Assembly (NCBI GenBank): GCA_900319905.1
Contig: ONQB01000021.1
Coordinates: 1 to 52,927, forward strand
Reading direction: 5' to 3'
DNA length: 52,927 nucleotides
From: an uncultured Prevotella sp.
Lineage (GTDB): Bacteria > Bacteroidota > Bacteroidia > Bacteroidales > Bacteroidaceae
This document shows, piece by piece, positions 40,510-48,977 of the stretch. Each line of letters opens with the position of its first letter. Position 1 is the stretch's first letter. The notes under the pieces are model-generated. The model saw only the letters and a program-made list of their open reading frames with translations. It searched no databases and had not been told where the DNA came from. The position numbers and the translations under genes were made by a program.

Positions 40510-42129
40510 ATGAAGTTATTAAAGGCAGCCATCGTCGCGATGGCTCTGAGTGGCACACAGGTCGTGTGGGCCGGTGGTATCAACACGAATACAAACATGA
40601 GTACGGCATTTGGCCGCAACCTCTCGCGCGAAGGCGCCATCAGTATTGACGGTGTATATTTCAACCCCGCTGGAGCTACCTTCCTTAGTCCGGGACTGCA
40701 TCTGTCCATCAATTGGCAGCTCATTACCCAGCACCGTTACATTGACAATAACTACGAATTATTCGCCAACAATACAGAAAAGCCAACAACCAACCGCAAC
40801 TTCAAGGGTCACTCGCTTGCCCCGTTCTTCCCCTCCGTACAGGCTGCCTACAACTGGCACCGTTTCTCGTTCCAAGCCAATGCCGGCGTGGGTGGAGGCG
40901 GCGGCAAATGCACCTTCGACGACGGTCTTGGCTCATTTGAGAAGATTGTCTCAGAAACAGCGCTGGCAGCCTCAGGCCTCGCTCGGACCGTGGACGGAGC
41001 GCTGGTAAATTCACTCAAACGTTTCGACGTCCCTGGGGACATAGCCAACAATATGGTGGGTGCAAACGGCTTCTCCAGTGACCAGTATTTCGGCAAGCAG
41101 GGCAAATACAGTGCCCAGAGCTACATGCGCGGCCGTCAATATTATTATGGCGTATCGCTCGGTGTAGGCTACAAGTTGACCGACGACCTCAGCGTGTTCG
41201 CCGGCGCACGTGGCGTATACGCCTCGTGCAACTACTACGGCTATGTGCGCAACATCAAGGTTGGCAACATGCCTCTATACCAGGTGCTTGACCCGACAAA
41301 GACCAATTCAGCCGACATTGAGCTAAGCTGCGACCAGAGCGGCTTTGGTGTCACGCCTATCCTCGGTATCGACTATCGGCTCGGGAAATGGAACTTCTCG
41401 GCAAAGTATGAGTTCAAGACCCGCATGCGCTTGAAGAACTCTTCCGTCAACCAGTTCCCGAGCATCGGTAACCTGAGCGACAACCTGGCCAAAGCGCTCA
41501 ACGCAACTCTGCAAAATAACAACATGACAGCGGACCAGGCCACAACCATCACTGATAAAACGTTGTCATCGGAAGAAGTCACCGGTACGATGACTGCCCT
41601 GAAAGCCCACTTCGACCAAGGCATCAAAGAAGCCACAGGCGAATACGAGGACGGCAAATCCATTCCTGCCGACCTGCCGGGTATCGTTGCGGTAGGCGTT
41701 GGCTATACACCTAACGACGCACTGCGACTGACTGCCGGTTTCCATTACTATTTTGACAAGCAGGCACACGCCTACAACAACCGCAACAAACTGTTGAAGC
41801 GTGGCACAATGGAATATAGCGCCGGTGTGGAGTACGACCCTATCAAGCTCGTCACACTGAGCGCGGGCTACCAGCGCACCAACTATGGTCTGAGCGACGA
41901 ATACATGGACGACAAGTCATTCGTGGTGAGTTCGAACAGCTTCGGCACCGGTTTCATGATTCACCTAAGCAAGAAGACGCGCGTGAATGTGTCGTACTTC
42001 CACACATTCTACGAGACAAAAAACACAGAGAAAACCGTACAGCTGACCGAGAAGCAGCAAGCGCACTACGTGGCTAACTACTCACGCAGCAACAACGTGT
42101 TTGGTGCCAGCCTGGAACTCGACTTCTAA
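40510..42129 (+). CDS. FadL/OmpP1-family outer-membrane transport protein
   Basis: A 539-residue exported barrel. The ATG at 40510 is chosen over an in-frame TTG 9 bp upstream; the signal peptide then reads MKLLKAAIVAMALSG. The mature part begins GGINTNTNMSTAFGRNLSRE and has the FadL/TodX N-terminal pattern (SIDGVYFNPAGATFL), a long 14-strand-like barrel and the terminal FGASLELDF. Family members import hydrophobic compounds such as long-chain fatty acids. The ligand is unknown. Confidence 0.88.
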   Translation: MKLLKAAIVAMALSGTQVVWAGGINTNTNMSTAFGRNLSREGAISIDGVYFNPAGATFLSPGLHLSINWQLITQHRYIDNNYELFANNTEKPTTNRNFKGHSLAPFFPSVQAAYNWHRFSFQANAGVGGGGGKCTFDDGLGSFEKIVSETALAASGLARTVDGALVNSLKRFDVPGDIANNMVGANGFSSDQYFGKQGKYSAQSYMRGRQYYYGVSLGVGYKLTDDLSVFAGARGVYASCNYYGYVRNIKVGNMPLYQVLDPTKTNSADIELSCDQSGFGVTPILGIDYRLGKWNFSAKYEFKTRMRLKNSSVNQFPSIGNLSDNLAKALNATLQNNNMTADQATTITDKTLSSEEVTGTMTALKAHFDQGIKEATGEYEDGKSIPADLPGIVAVGVGYTPNDALRLTAGFHYYFDKQAHAYNNRNKLLKRGTMEYSAGVEYDPIKLVTLSAGYQRTNYGLSDEYMDDKSFVVSSNSFGTGFMIHLSKKTRVNVSYFHTFYETKNTEKTVQLTEKQQAHYVANYSRSNNVFGASLELDF

Positions 42130-42136
42130 AGTTTCA

Positions 42137-42182
42137 CCAACAGCCCCCCTTGGCTTACTTGCAAGCCAAGGGGGGCTGTTGG
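42137..42182. terminator. Bidirectional terminator with 20-bp stem
   Basis: A perfect 20-bp stem (42137-42156 with 42163-42182; arm CCAACAGCCCCCCTTGGCTT) and a 6-nt loop sits between convergent FadL-like and priA genes. There is no U-run, but the stem is very stable. Confidence 0.85.
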
Positions 42183-42186
42183 CGTT

Positions 42187-44430
42187 CTAGGGATCAACGT
42201 CGAAATATATTTGCAGGCTTTTATAGACAGGTTGACCCATGAGGTAGTCGCGCACATGATACAACAAATCGCGGGTCCTGCGCAAATTGGCACCCTGCTC
42301 CAGCTTCACTACAATTTTACGAATGAAGAGCGTCTTGACACGCGCCACCGACGGTTTGTCGGGACCGAGCACACGCTCGCCCAAGGCATGGGAGAGTTGG
42401 GCACCCATCTCCTGCGCCGCCATCTCGGCAATGTTCTCCTGCTTGTGTCGAAGATAAACATAGATAAGGTGATAGAACGGCGGATAATGGAAGAGACGGC
42501 GCTCGTCGAGCAAGTCTTGGAAGAAGCTCTGATAGTCGTTGTGCACTACCTGCCCGATGACCGGCAGCTCGGGTTCACGAGTCTGCAGAATGACAAGTCC
42601 CTGACGACCCCGGCGACCGGCACGCCCCGCCACCTGGCTCATCATCATAAACGCATGCTCATAGGCGCGGAAATCGGGATAGTTGAGCATGCTGTCAGCA
42701 TCAAGTATACCTACCACGGCCACGTTGCCAAAATCAAGTCCCTTGCTGATCATCTGCGTACCAATGAGAACATTGGTGCGACCGCTCCCAAACTCGTTGA
42801 TGATGCGCTCGTAAGCATTGCGTGTGCGCGTGGTGTCGAGGTCCATACGAGCCACACGCGCTTCGGGGAAGTCGTTGCGCACAAGGTCCTCTAACTTCTC
42901 CGTACCAAAGCCACGGTCGCTGAGGTGAGGGTTGCCACAACAAGGGCAGGCCTCCGGAACAGGCATGGTAAAACCGCAGTAATGACACGTGAGCAGGTTA
43001 AGCCGTTTATGATAGGTAAGCGACACATCACAGTTCTTGCACTTCGGCGTCCAGCCACACATACTGCACGACAGCACTGGTGCATAGCCACGCCGATTCT
43101 GGAATAGGATGACCTGTTGTCCGTTGGCCAGTGATTCGCGCATAGCTGCCATCAGACGCGGTGAGAACGGACCGTTCATCATCTTACGGCGACGCAGATC
43201 CTTTATGTCGACTACCTCAATGTCGGGCAGGGCGACGTCTTTGAAGCGATGGCTCAGTGTTACCAGCCCGTACTTTCCCGAGTGGGCATTGTAATAACTT
43301 TCCATAGAAGGCGTAGCCGTACCCAAGAGTGTCTTGGCTCCATAGTAGCTGGCTAAGACGATGGCTGCGCTGCGCGCGTGGTAGCGCGGTGCCGGGTCCT
43401 GCTGTTTGAAGCTTGTCTCATGTTCCTCGTCAATAATGACCAGGCCCAACCGCTGAAAGGGTACAAAGACCGCGCTTCGTGCACCAAGGATAATATCGTA
43501 GGGTGTTGAAGAAAGTTGCTTGCGCCATATCTCCACCCTTTCATTATCGCTGTATTTGGAGTGATAGATGCCCAAACGTCCGCCAAACACCCGTTGAAGA
43601 CGTTGTGTCATCTGTACAGTGAGTGCAATCTCAGGCAAAAGATAGAGTACCTGCTCACCACGGTCAATGGCTTGCTGAATAAGATGGATGTAGACCTCTG
43701 TCTTACCGCTTGAGGTGACTCCATGAAGCAGCACCACCTGCTTGCTTTGCCATTCAGTCTCGATCTGCTGTTTGGCCTGGTTCTGCGCCGGGCTCAGTGA
43801 CTGGATACGCTCGGGATGGGCAGCACCGGCATGGTTGAGCCGCCCCACCTCCTGATCATAGACAGTCAGAAAACCTTGGTCGACAAGCCGTTTGAATAAA
43901 GCCGACTGGCAATGCGTCTCATTGAGCAACGACTCACGGCTGACGGAAGCACCTTGGGACTGCATAGAGAGGAAAGTTTCAAAGACCTCTAACTGACGAG
44001 GCATGCGGCGCAACATGGACTTGGCAATGGCAATGGCCTCAGGTGAACTGAACTTCTCAGCCAGGGCAACGAAGGTCTCTGTCTTCGGACGATAGCCCGT
44101 CTCAGCCTTCAGACCAGCGGGCAGCGCGGCTTTCATCACGTCACCAACAGACGCCATGTAGTAATCGGCTATCCACTGCCAAAGGCGCAGTTGCTGTGGA
44201 AGAATGACAGGAAAACTATCGAGCAAGGCCAGCACGTCCTTTACCTTGCTCTCTGCAAGCTTAGGTGGGTCGTCATGCACGCGTACCGCTATGCCCGCGT
44301 ATGTTTTGCTCTTGCCAAAGGGCACCAGCACGCGCACACCCACACCACATCCCGGCACAAGGGCGTCGGGCAAACGATAAGTGAAGGTGCCGTCCAAAGG
44401 AACGGGCAATATAACATCTACATATTTCAT
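42187..44430 (-). CDS. priA: Primosomal protein N' (replication-restart helicase PriA)
   Basis: A 747-residue PriA. The N-terminal DNA-binding domain is followed by the helicase core with the P-loop TSSGKTEVY (about 233-241), the DEEH box (about 331-334) and the zinc-binding cysteines (CSMCGWTPKCKNC through CPCCGN, about 453-500) between the RecA-like lobes. It reloads DnaB at stalled forks. Its -7 element lies so close to the ATG that the mRNA should be nearly leaderless, and is bracketed by an inverted repeat. Confidence 0.96.
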   Translation of the reverse strand: MKYVDVILPVPLDGTFTYRLPDALVPGCGVGVRVLVPFGKSKTYAGIAVRVHDDPPKLAESKVKDVLALLDSFPVILPQQLRLWQWIADYYMASVGDVMKAALPAGLKAETGYRPKTETFVALAEKFSSPEAIAIAKSMLRRMPRQLEVFETFLSMQSQGASVSRESLLNETHCQSALFKRLVDQGFLTVYDQEVGRLNHAGAAHPERIQSLSPAQNQAKQQIETEWQSKQVVLLHGVTSSGKTEVYIHLIQQAIDRGEQVLYLLPEIALTVQMTQRLQRVFGGRLGIYHSKYSDNERVEIWRKQLSSTPYDIILGARSAVFVPFQRLGLVIIDEEHETSFKQQDPAPRYHARSAAIVLASYYGAKTLLGTATPSMESYYNAHSGKYGLVTLSHRFKDVALPDIEVVDIKDLRRRKMMNGPFSPRLMAAMRESLANGQQVILFQNRRGYAPVLSCSMCGWTPKCKNCDVSLTYHKRLNLLTCHYCGFTMPVPEACPCCGNPHLSDRGFGTEKLEDLVRNDFPEARVARMDLDTTRTRNAYERIINEFGSGRTNVLIGTQMISKGLDFGNVAVVGILDADSMLNYPDFRAYEHAFMMMSQVAGRAGRRGRQGLVILQTREPELPVIGQVVHNDYQSFFQDLLDERRLFHYPPFYHLIYVYLRHKQENIAEMAAQEMGAQLSHALGERVLGPDKPSVARVKTLFIRKIVVKLEQGANLRRTRDLLYHVRDYLMGQPVYKSLQIYFDVDP

Positions 44431-44432
44431 GA

Positions 44433-44459
44433 GTTTCCACGTGCAAAGGTAGTGGAAAC
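44433..44459 (-). promoter_or_regulatory. priA promoter bracketed by an inverted repeat
   Basis: TACCTTTG (44444-44451, minus) is the -7 element, with a TTG at about the -33 position (44472-44474). An 8-bp perfect inverted repeat, GTTTCCAC (44433-44440) and GTGGAAAC (44452-44459), flanks it. The start codon is only 14 bp from the element, so the 5' leader is at most a few bases. Confidence 0.6.
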
Positions 44460-44520
44460 AAGAGGAATGCCCAAGAAAAAGCTTGTCTTTTTCCTGTTAA
44501 TACATACTGGGATAAAATGC

Positions 44521-44607
44521 AGGGGCAGAGTTTATCTCCGCCCTAACCCCCACCGACCATCGTTATTGTCGCCATCCGGGAGTCGGGATGAGATAAACCC
44601 TGCCCCT
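44521..44607. repeat. Inverted repeat (family D) between priA and the barrel gene
   Basis: Arms of 18 nt with one mismatch (44521-44538 and 44590-44607; arm AGGGGCAGAGTTTATCTC) enclose a 51-bp loop with its own short complementary words. It could be an inactive miniature element or a terminator. Confidence 0.75.
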
Positions 44608-44677
44608 ACTGTGTTATTAACTATTTCTGTATCTCTCCTGAGTGAGGAATGGTACTCTAAGGTGCCTTTGAGAATGT

Positions 44678-45295
44678 CTAGAAGTAATAAGCCAGGCCCA
44701 CCTGCCATGCGTTATAGCGTGCGCGCATGTTCTTCGTCACCTCGGGCAGTACCTCGGAAGGCTTAATCTCACCGGTCTTACCGCAGGCGATGTTGTAATT
44801 AACATTGAATTGCAGATGGTTAAGCACCGTGACGCCGGCACCCACGTTGACGCTGAAGTTGGAGTCTTTCCACTTCCAATTGATATTATCCTTGTCGCTG
44901 CCCACATTGAAACCAAACTGCGGACCTGCAAAGAGGAACACGTTGGCCATACTGCCAATACCGAAGGCATAGCGCAAGTTGATGGGGATGGCGATTTGCT
45001 TCTGTGTGAGGCTTTCCTCCACACCGGTCTGACTGTTGTCATCGCCCGCCTTAATCTTGCCCGAACGCTGGTCGTAAAGCGCGGAAGCATCGACACCAAA
45101 TCCCGTGTCGAGCAATGACACCTTCACCGTAGGACCAATATAGAAACCCTCACGATTCTCTGAGTTGAGTACGTCGCTACTCATACTCATACTGGTGACA
45201 TCCAAACCTCCCTTGATACCAAACTTTACCTGAGCGGTGACAGGCAAGCAGCACACGACGGCCAGTGCCAGCATCAAAACATATACTTTCTTCAT
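44678..45295 (-). CDS. Outer-membrane beta-barrel protein (PorT-like family)
   Basis: A 205-residue exported protein: signal peptide 1-21, then KFGIKGGLDVTSMS, repeated barrel strands and a terminal AWQVGLAYYF. It fits the Bacteroidota small porin-family barrel. It lies 44 bp after gldN in the same direction, so it may be the last gene of the T9SS operon. PorT is a known T9SS component, but I cannot show that this is PorT itself. Confidence 0.78.
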   Translation of the reverse strand: MKKVYVLMLALAVVCCLPVTAQVKFGIKGGLDVTSMSMSSDVLNSENREGFYIGPTVKVSLLDTGFGVDASALYDQRSGKIKAGDDNSQTGVEESLTQKQIAIPINLRYAFGIGSMANVFLFAGPQFGFNVGSDKDNINWKWKDSNFSVNVGAGVTVLNHLQFNVNYNIACGKTGEIKPSEVLPEVTKNMRARYNAWQVGLAYYF

Positions 45296-45339
45296 TATTA
45301 TAACTGTTTATTGTTGTTATGCAGTCTTGTTATTATGGA

Positions 45340-46395
45340 CTAATGACGTTGACGACGTACCGTCACACGGGCCGTGCCGGAAGACGAGCTTGAAGAAGTA
45401 CGTGTACGGGGAGTCTTGGTCTTGACGGTAGCTCCGCTGCGCCGGTTCTTCTTTTTCAGCAAAGCACGCTGCTGCTTGGGATCGAGCTTGGCAATGGAGT
45501 CGAGCGAGTCTTTGAGTGCCTGGTTGCCCCAGATATTCTTCTCAAAGTCGGTGATCTCCTTCTCAATGCGACGCTGCTCTGCAGAGAGCTTCACTGAGTC
45601 GCTGCCAGCCACCTGCGCAAGTGTCTTGCCAAGCATGTTGGTTGTCTTGTAGATCTTTCCCTTGTAAGCATTGAGCGTGAAGTAATCATCAATGCTCATC
45701 GTGGCAGCATTGTTGAGGTTGCTCGTCATGATGGTCTGCTTGGACAGAAAGGGTGCCAGGTCGTCGTAGCGTATCCAGAAGAGCGGATACTTTGTGACGC
45801 CGTCGCCAAAGTCATCCTCACGGAACATCACCGGGCAGAGTGCCTGCACACGAGTATGGAACGAAGACGTGTTCTGATCGTAATAGGAGCTCTCCTTGAT
45901 ATAGTAAGCCTTGACCTCGGCAGACGGGATGTCGCTGTCGTCAATGTGTATGCCGCGGTCGGTGCGCTCGTAATAGATGTGATAATCGTCAAGAAACTTC
46001 AGAGGCTTCACGCGCAGTGACTCATCGAAGCGCTCACTGCCGGTATTGACATCGTAGCTATAGGCAGCAATACCACCATGATTGGGACCAGCCATCACCA
46101 ACTTGAATATATAGGTAAACAGGTTCATCTGCGTGCCAACGGGCTCTGTGGGATAGTAGAGCGCCGCATTGGCATCATCGCTGAGGTCGAGCTCACGGTA
46201 AACATCACGCCGCCACACCACGTCCTCATCCATCTTCTGTTCGGTGGGGAAGGAGATCTGAGCCCGTAGGGTCATGTTGTTGCGGTTGCTGGTCTGGGTC
46301 TGCTGTTGCTGTTGCTGCCGGCGTGCCTTTGGCTGAGCCTGGGCAACGGCAACGCTCAAACAGGAGAGCCCTATCATGAACAATAATTTCCTCAT
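45340..46395 (-). CDS. gldN: Type IX secretion protein GldN/PorN
   Basis: About 351 residues. A start at 46395 (MRKLLFMIGLSCLSVAVAQAQ) gives a clean signal peptide; another ATG six bases upstream is possible. After a Gln-rich stretch (30-40), the GldN core contains DVVWRRDVYRELDLSDDANAALYYP (about 59-83) and KYPLFWIRYDDLAPF. The C-terminus is basic and Ser/Thr-rich. With GldK it forms the periplasmic ring of the T9SS under the outer membrane. Confidence 0.93.
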   Translation of the reverse strand: MRKLLFMIGLSCLSVAVAQAQPKARRQQQQQQTQTSNRNNMTLRAQISFPTEQKMDEDVVWRRDVYRELDLSDDANAALYYPTEPVGTQMNLFTYIFKLVMAGPNHGGIAAYSYDVNTGSERFDESLRVKPLKFLDDYHIYYERTDRGIHIDDSDIPSAEVKAYYIKESSYYDQNTSSFHTRVQALCPVMFREDDFGDGVTKYPLFWIRYDDLAPFLSKQTIMTSNLNNAATMSIDDYFTLNAYKGKIYKTTNMLGKTLAQVAGSDSVKLSAEQRRIEKEITDFEKNIWGNQALKDSLDSIAKLDPKQQRALLKKKNRRSGATVKTKTPRTRTSSSSSSGTARVTVRRQRH

Positions 46396-46422
46396 ATACA
46401 TTATAATATCGTTATTTTCAAA

Positions 46423-47979
46423 TTATCTCACTTTCACTTCCATGGCACCTGGCAGAGTGCGCGTGACGCCATCAGGACCTACTGCATGAACCTCTGTGAT
46501 ATAGAAACGACGACCACGCGAGAGGCGACGGAACTGCTCACGCATGCGCTCGGTGAAAGCATTGCCTTGTGAAGCCATCTGTACAGCGTTGCCCATGTTG
46601 TCGTAGAACACAGTGGAGAAGCCGGTGACACGGAACTGAATGTCAAGGATACCATCATCGATGGCAGCATTGAGCGTCGAGGCGCCCATCAGTCCGGCCT
46701 TCGTCAGATTGCCGCCTTTATAACGGTCGGTACCTAATGCAATATACGGCGTTGGATCAGGCAGCTTACGCACCTTGAACGTAAACGGAGGGAATGAACG
46801 GGTCTTGTCTCCATCACGTGCTGTCACGCGGAAAGTGACATCGTGACCGACAGCTGACGGCACGGCGACATAGCGGCCAGCACCTTTGGCTATAAGTCGG
46901 CCACCGGTCATGCTCACCGACACGCCATTCTGAGGCACACCCGGTACGCTGACGCTCATCGGGTTGGAATAGCCTGCATAAAGCACATTCATCAAATCAG
47001 CAGCAATGGTTGCGCCACCGGGAACAGGTATAACGGAATATTTCTGAAGGAAGTTGCGACGAAGAACATCACCACGCGCGTTACGCATCAGGATGTAACC
47101 GGAGAACTGATGCTCTCCTACACCACCGGCTGTGAAGCTATATTGTCCATTGTGCGTATTGACACGGGCGCCATTGACATAAATCTCGGGCTGCTGCGTG
47201 GTGTCAACAGCTGCCATGACAATGTTGGCCATGAAGCGCTCGCCAGGATAGAGCGTCGTCTTCTCAGGAACGACAAAGGCGGCAAGCTTGTTGACACGAA
47301 TGTCCTTCATGTCGATATTCGACACCAGCGTATGAAGCACCTCACCCTCGGCATATCTTACATCGTTCTGCAACTTAGACAGCAATGTGACGGCAGCGGC
47401 GACAGGCATGTTCTCAAACATATATTCCTGCCAGTTCTTGCCAAGATTGTTCTTGTGGCGTGGCACCTTGGTGGAAAGGTTGCTCATGATGATCTCACGC
47501 TGGCGGGGATCCGTGACATAGGTCAGGATGCGGTCGCGATAGGAATTGATGGCATTGTAGAGCTTACGGCCTTTGCCACCAATGGGCGAGAGCATCACCG
47601 TCCCTGCAGCATCGATGTTGTCGGTATTGTCAATATTGTGGACATCGCCGTCGGGGCCGTCTGCCTCCTTCACAATGGCTACCTTCAGCGCCTCGGCAAA
47701 GTTGTACAAGGAGTCGCTCATATCCCTGACCTGCGTAGCCTTGGCAAACCACTCACGCACCTTCTCAGGGTTAGCGGCCATCTGATCCTTGAAGCTTCCG
47801 TAAATGGCCTCATTCTCAGACGACGCATTGCGTGTGGTGCGGTCGAGGCTTTCCTGTACAACCGCGAAGCCCTGCAACACCTCCGTTGACACATTAAGGG
47901 CCAACATAGCCAGAAGGACGATATACATCAGGTTGATCATCTTCTGGCGAGGAGAGACTGGTCTTTTCTTTATTGCCAT
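46423..47979 (-). CDS. gldM: Type IX secretion motor protein GldM/PorM
   Basis: A 518-residue protein. One N-terminal transmembrane helix (MINLMYIVLLAMLALNVSTEVL, about residues 14-35) is followed by a long periplasmic region with four Ig-like domains typical of GldM. With GldL it forms the proton-driven rotary motor; its periplasmic part reaches the GldK-GldN ring. It directly abuts gldL (0 bp gap), so coupling is likely. Confidence 0.95.
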   Translation of the reverse strand: MAIKKRPVSPRQKMINLMYIVLLAMLALNVSTEVLQGFAVVQESLDRTTRNASSENEAIYGSFKDQMAANPEKVREWFAKATQVRDMSDSLYNFAEALKVAIVKEADGPDGDVHNIDNTDNIDAAGTVMLSPIGGKGRKLYNAINSYRDRILTYVTDPRQREIIMSNLSTKVPRHKNNLGKNWQEYMFENMPVAAAVTLLSKLQNDVRYAEGEVLHTLVSNIDMKDIRVNKLAAFVVPEKTTLYPGERFMANIVMAAVDTTQQPEIYVNGARVNTHNGQYSFTAGGVGEHQFSGYILMRNARGDVLRRNFLQKYSVIPVPGGATIAADLMNVLYAGYSNPMSVSVPGVPQNGVSVSMTGGRLIAKGAGRYVAVPSAVGHDVTFRVTARDGDKTRSFPPFTFKVRKLPDPTPYIALGTDRYKGGNLTKAGLMGASTLNAAIDDGILDIQFRVTGFSTVFYDNMGNAVQMASQGNAFTERMREQFRRLSRGRRFYITEVHAVGPDGVTRTLPGAMEVKVR

Positions 47980-48954
47980 TTACTCTTTGTCTTTAAGGGG
48001 AGCACCCGGAGCTGCCACATGCATATTGACTGTCATGGCCTCAATCATTCGGGCATATATCTGATTAAGCCGCTCAATCTGTTCGGCCATCTTACGCGTC
48101 TGATCGTTGATCTGATCAATGGTGCCAACCTGCTGACTGGCGCCTTTAAGCTGCATCTCGTAGATCTTGCTGATGCCGGTGAGCGTACGGTTGAGGTTTT
48201 CCATCTCTTCGCTGTCGCGCGTCAGACGAGTACTTTGCTCGTTGACCTTCTTCAAGGTCTCCACGAGGGTCTTCAGTTCTTCCACATAATTGCCCTGCGC
48301 CTCGTTCATGGCTGCTGCATCCTCTGCACTCATCTGAGGCACAAAGTTTGGCTGCACGGGCTGCTGTACGCCTGCACCAACCTGCGCTGCGCCCGCTGAC
48401 ATCACTGTGCTACCATCCTCCGATGCTGACTGGCCGTTGACTACGGGCTGACTGCCATCAGCAACAGACTGAGCAACATTGGAAACAGCCTGAGGACTGC
48501 TGACAGAAGACTGGGTTCCACCTGTATAGATGACAGTGGGGCCAGCTGCCTGACTGACAGACGCAGCGGCACGACGTACGCCCTCCACACCTTGCGGAGC
48601 AGCACCTGACTCAGCCTGCTCTTCCTGTTCGGCAGCTGCCTCTTCGGCGGCCGTGTATTGCACCTTACCACTTGCCAGGAACTCCTCAGTCAAGTGGGTA
48701 GGCATCTCACGCCCCTCAGCAGTCTTGTCGAAGGGACGGTCAAAGGCAGAGATAAAGAACACGAACACCTCAGTGCCCATACCAATAAACAGCATGACAT
48801 TGGCACCAGGCAAGTGGGTAAGCTTGAACAATGCGCCAAGAATGACTACTGAGGCACCCCAGCTATAGGTGTAGTTAAGAAAAGTCTGGCCTGCAACAGT
48901 GTCCATCCACTTCTGCAGACGATAGACTAAGTTATATTTACTGTAAACTGACAT
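47980..48954 (-). CDS. gldL: Type IX secretion motor protein GldL/PorL
   Basis: A 324-residue protein. Two transmembrane helices (about 20-38 and 42-62) hold the typical GASVVILGALFKLTHLPGAN and MGTEVFVFFISAFDRP segments, with the functionally important Glu in the second. A long cytoplasmic part follows, rich in Ala, Gln and Glu (about 95-200), and ends in a coiled coil (about 215-310). It is longer than many GldL proteins because of the low-complexity linker. Confidence 0.94.
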   Translation of the reverse strand: MSVYSKYNLVYRLQKWMDTVAGQTFLNYTYSWGASVVILGALFKLTHLPGANVMLFIGMGTEVFVFFISAFDRPFDKTAEGREMPTHLTEEFLASGKVQYTAAEEAAAEQEEQAESGAAPQGVEGVRRAAASVSQAAGPTVIYTGGTQSSVSSPQAVSNVAQSVADGSQPVVNGQSASEDGSTVMSAGAAQVGAGVQQPVQPNFVPQMSAEDAAAMNEAQGNYVEELKTLVETLKKVNEQSTRLTRDSEEMENLNRTLTGISKIYEMQLKGASQQVGTIDQINDQTRKMAEQIERLNQIYARMIEAMTVNMHVAAPGAPLKDKE

Positions 48955-48977
48955 ATGCGTTGACGACTTATGATGTA

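Noticed and set aside
38908-42129. Polysaccharide utilisation locus around the GH43-like gene
   Set aside because: There is no susC/susD pair, sensor or second glycosidase; the nearby barrel is FadL-like, not TonB dependent.
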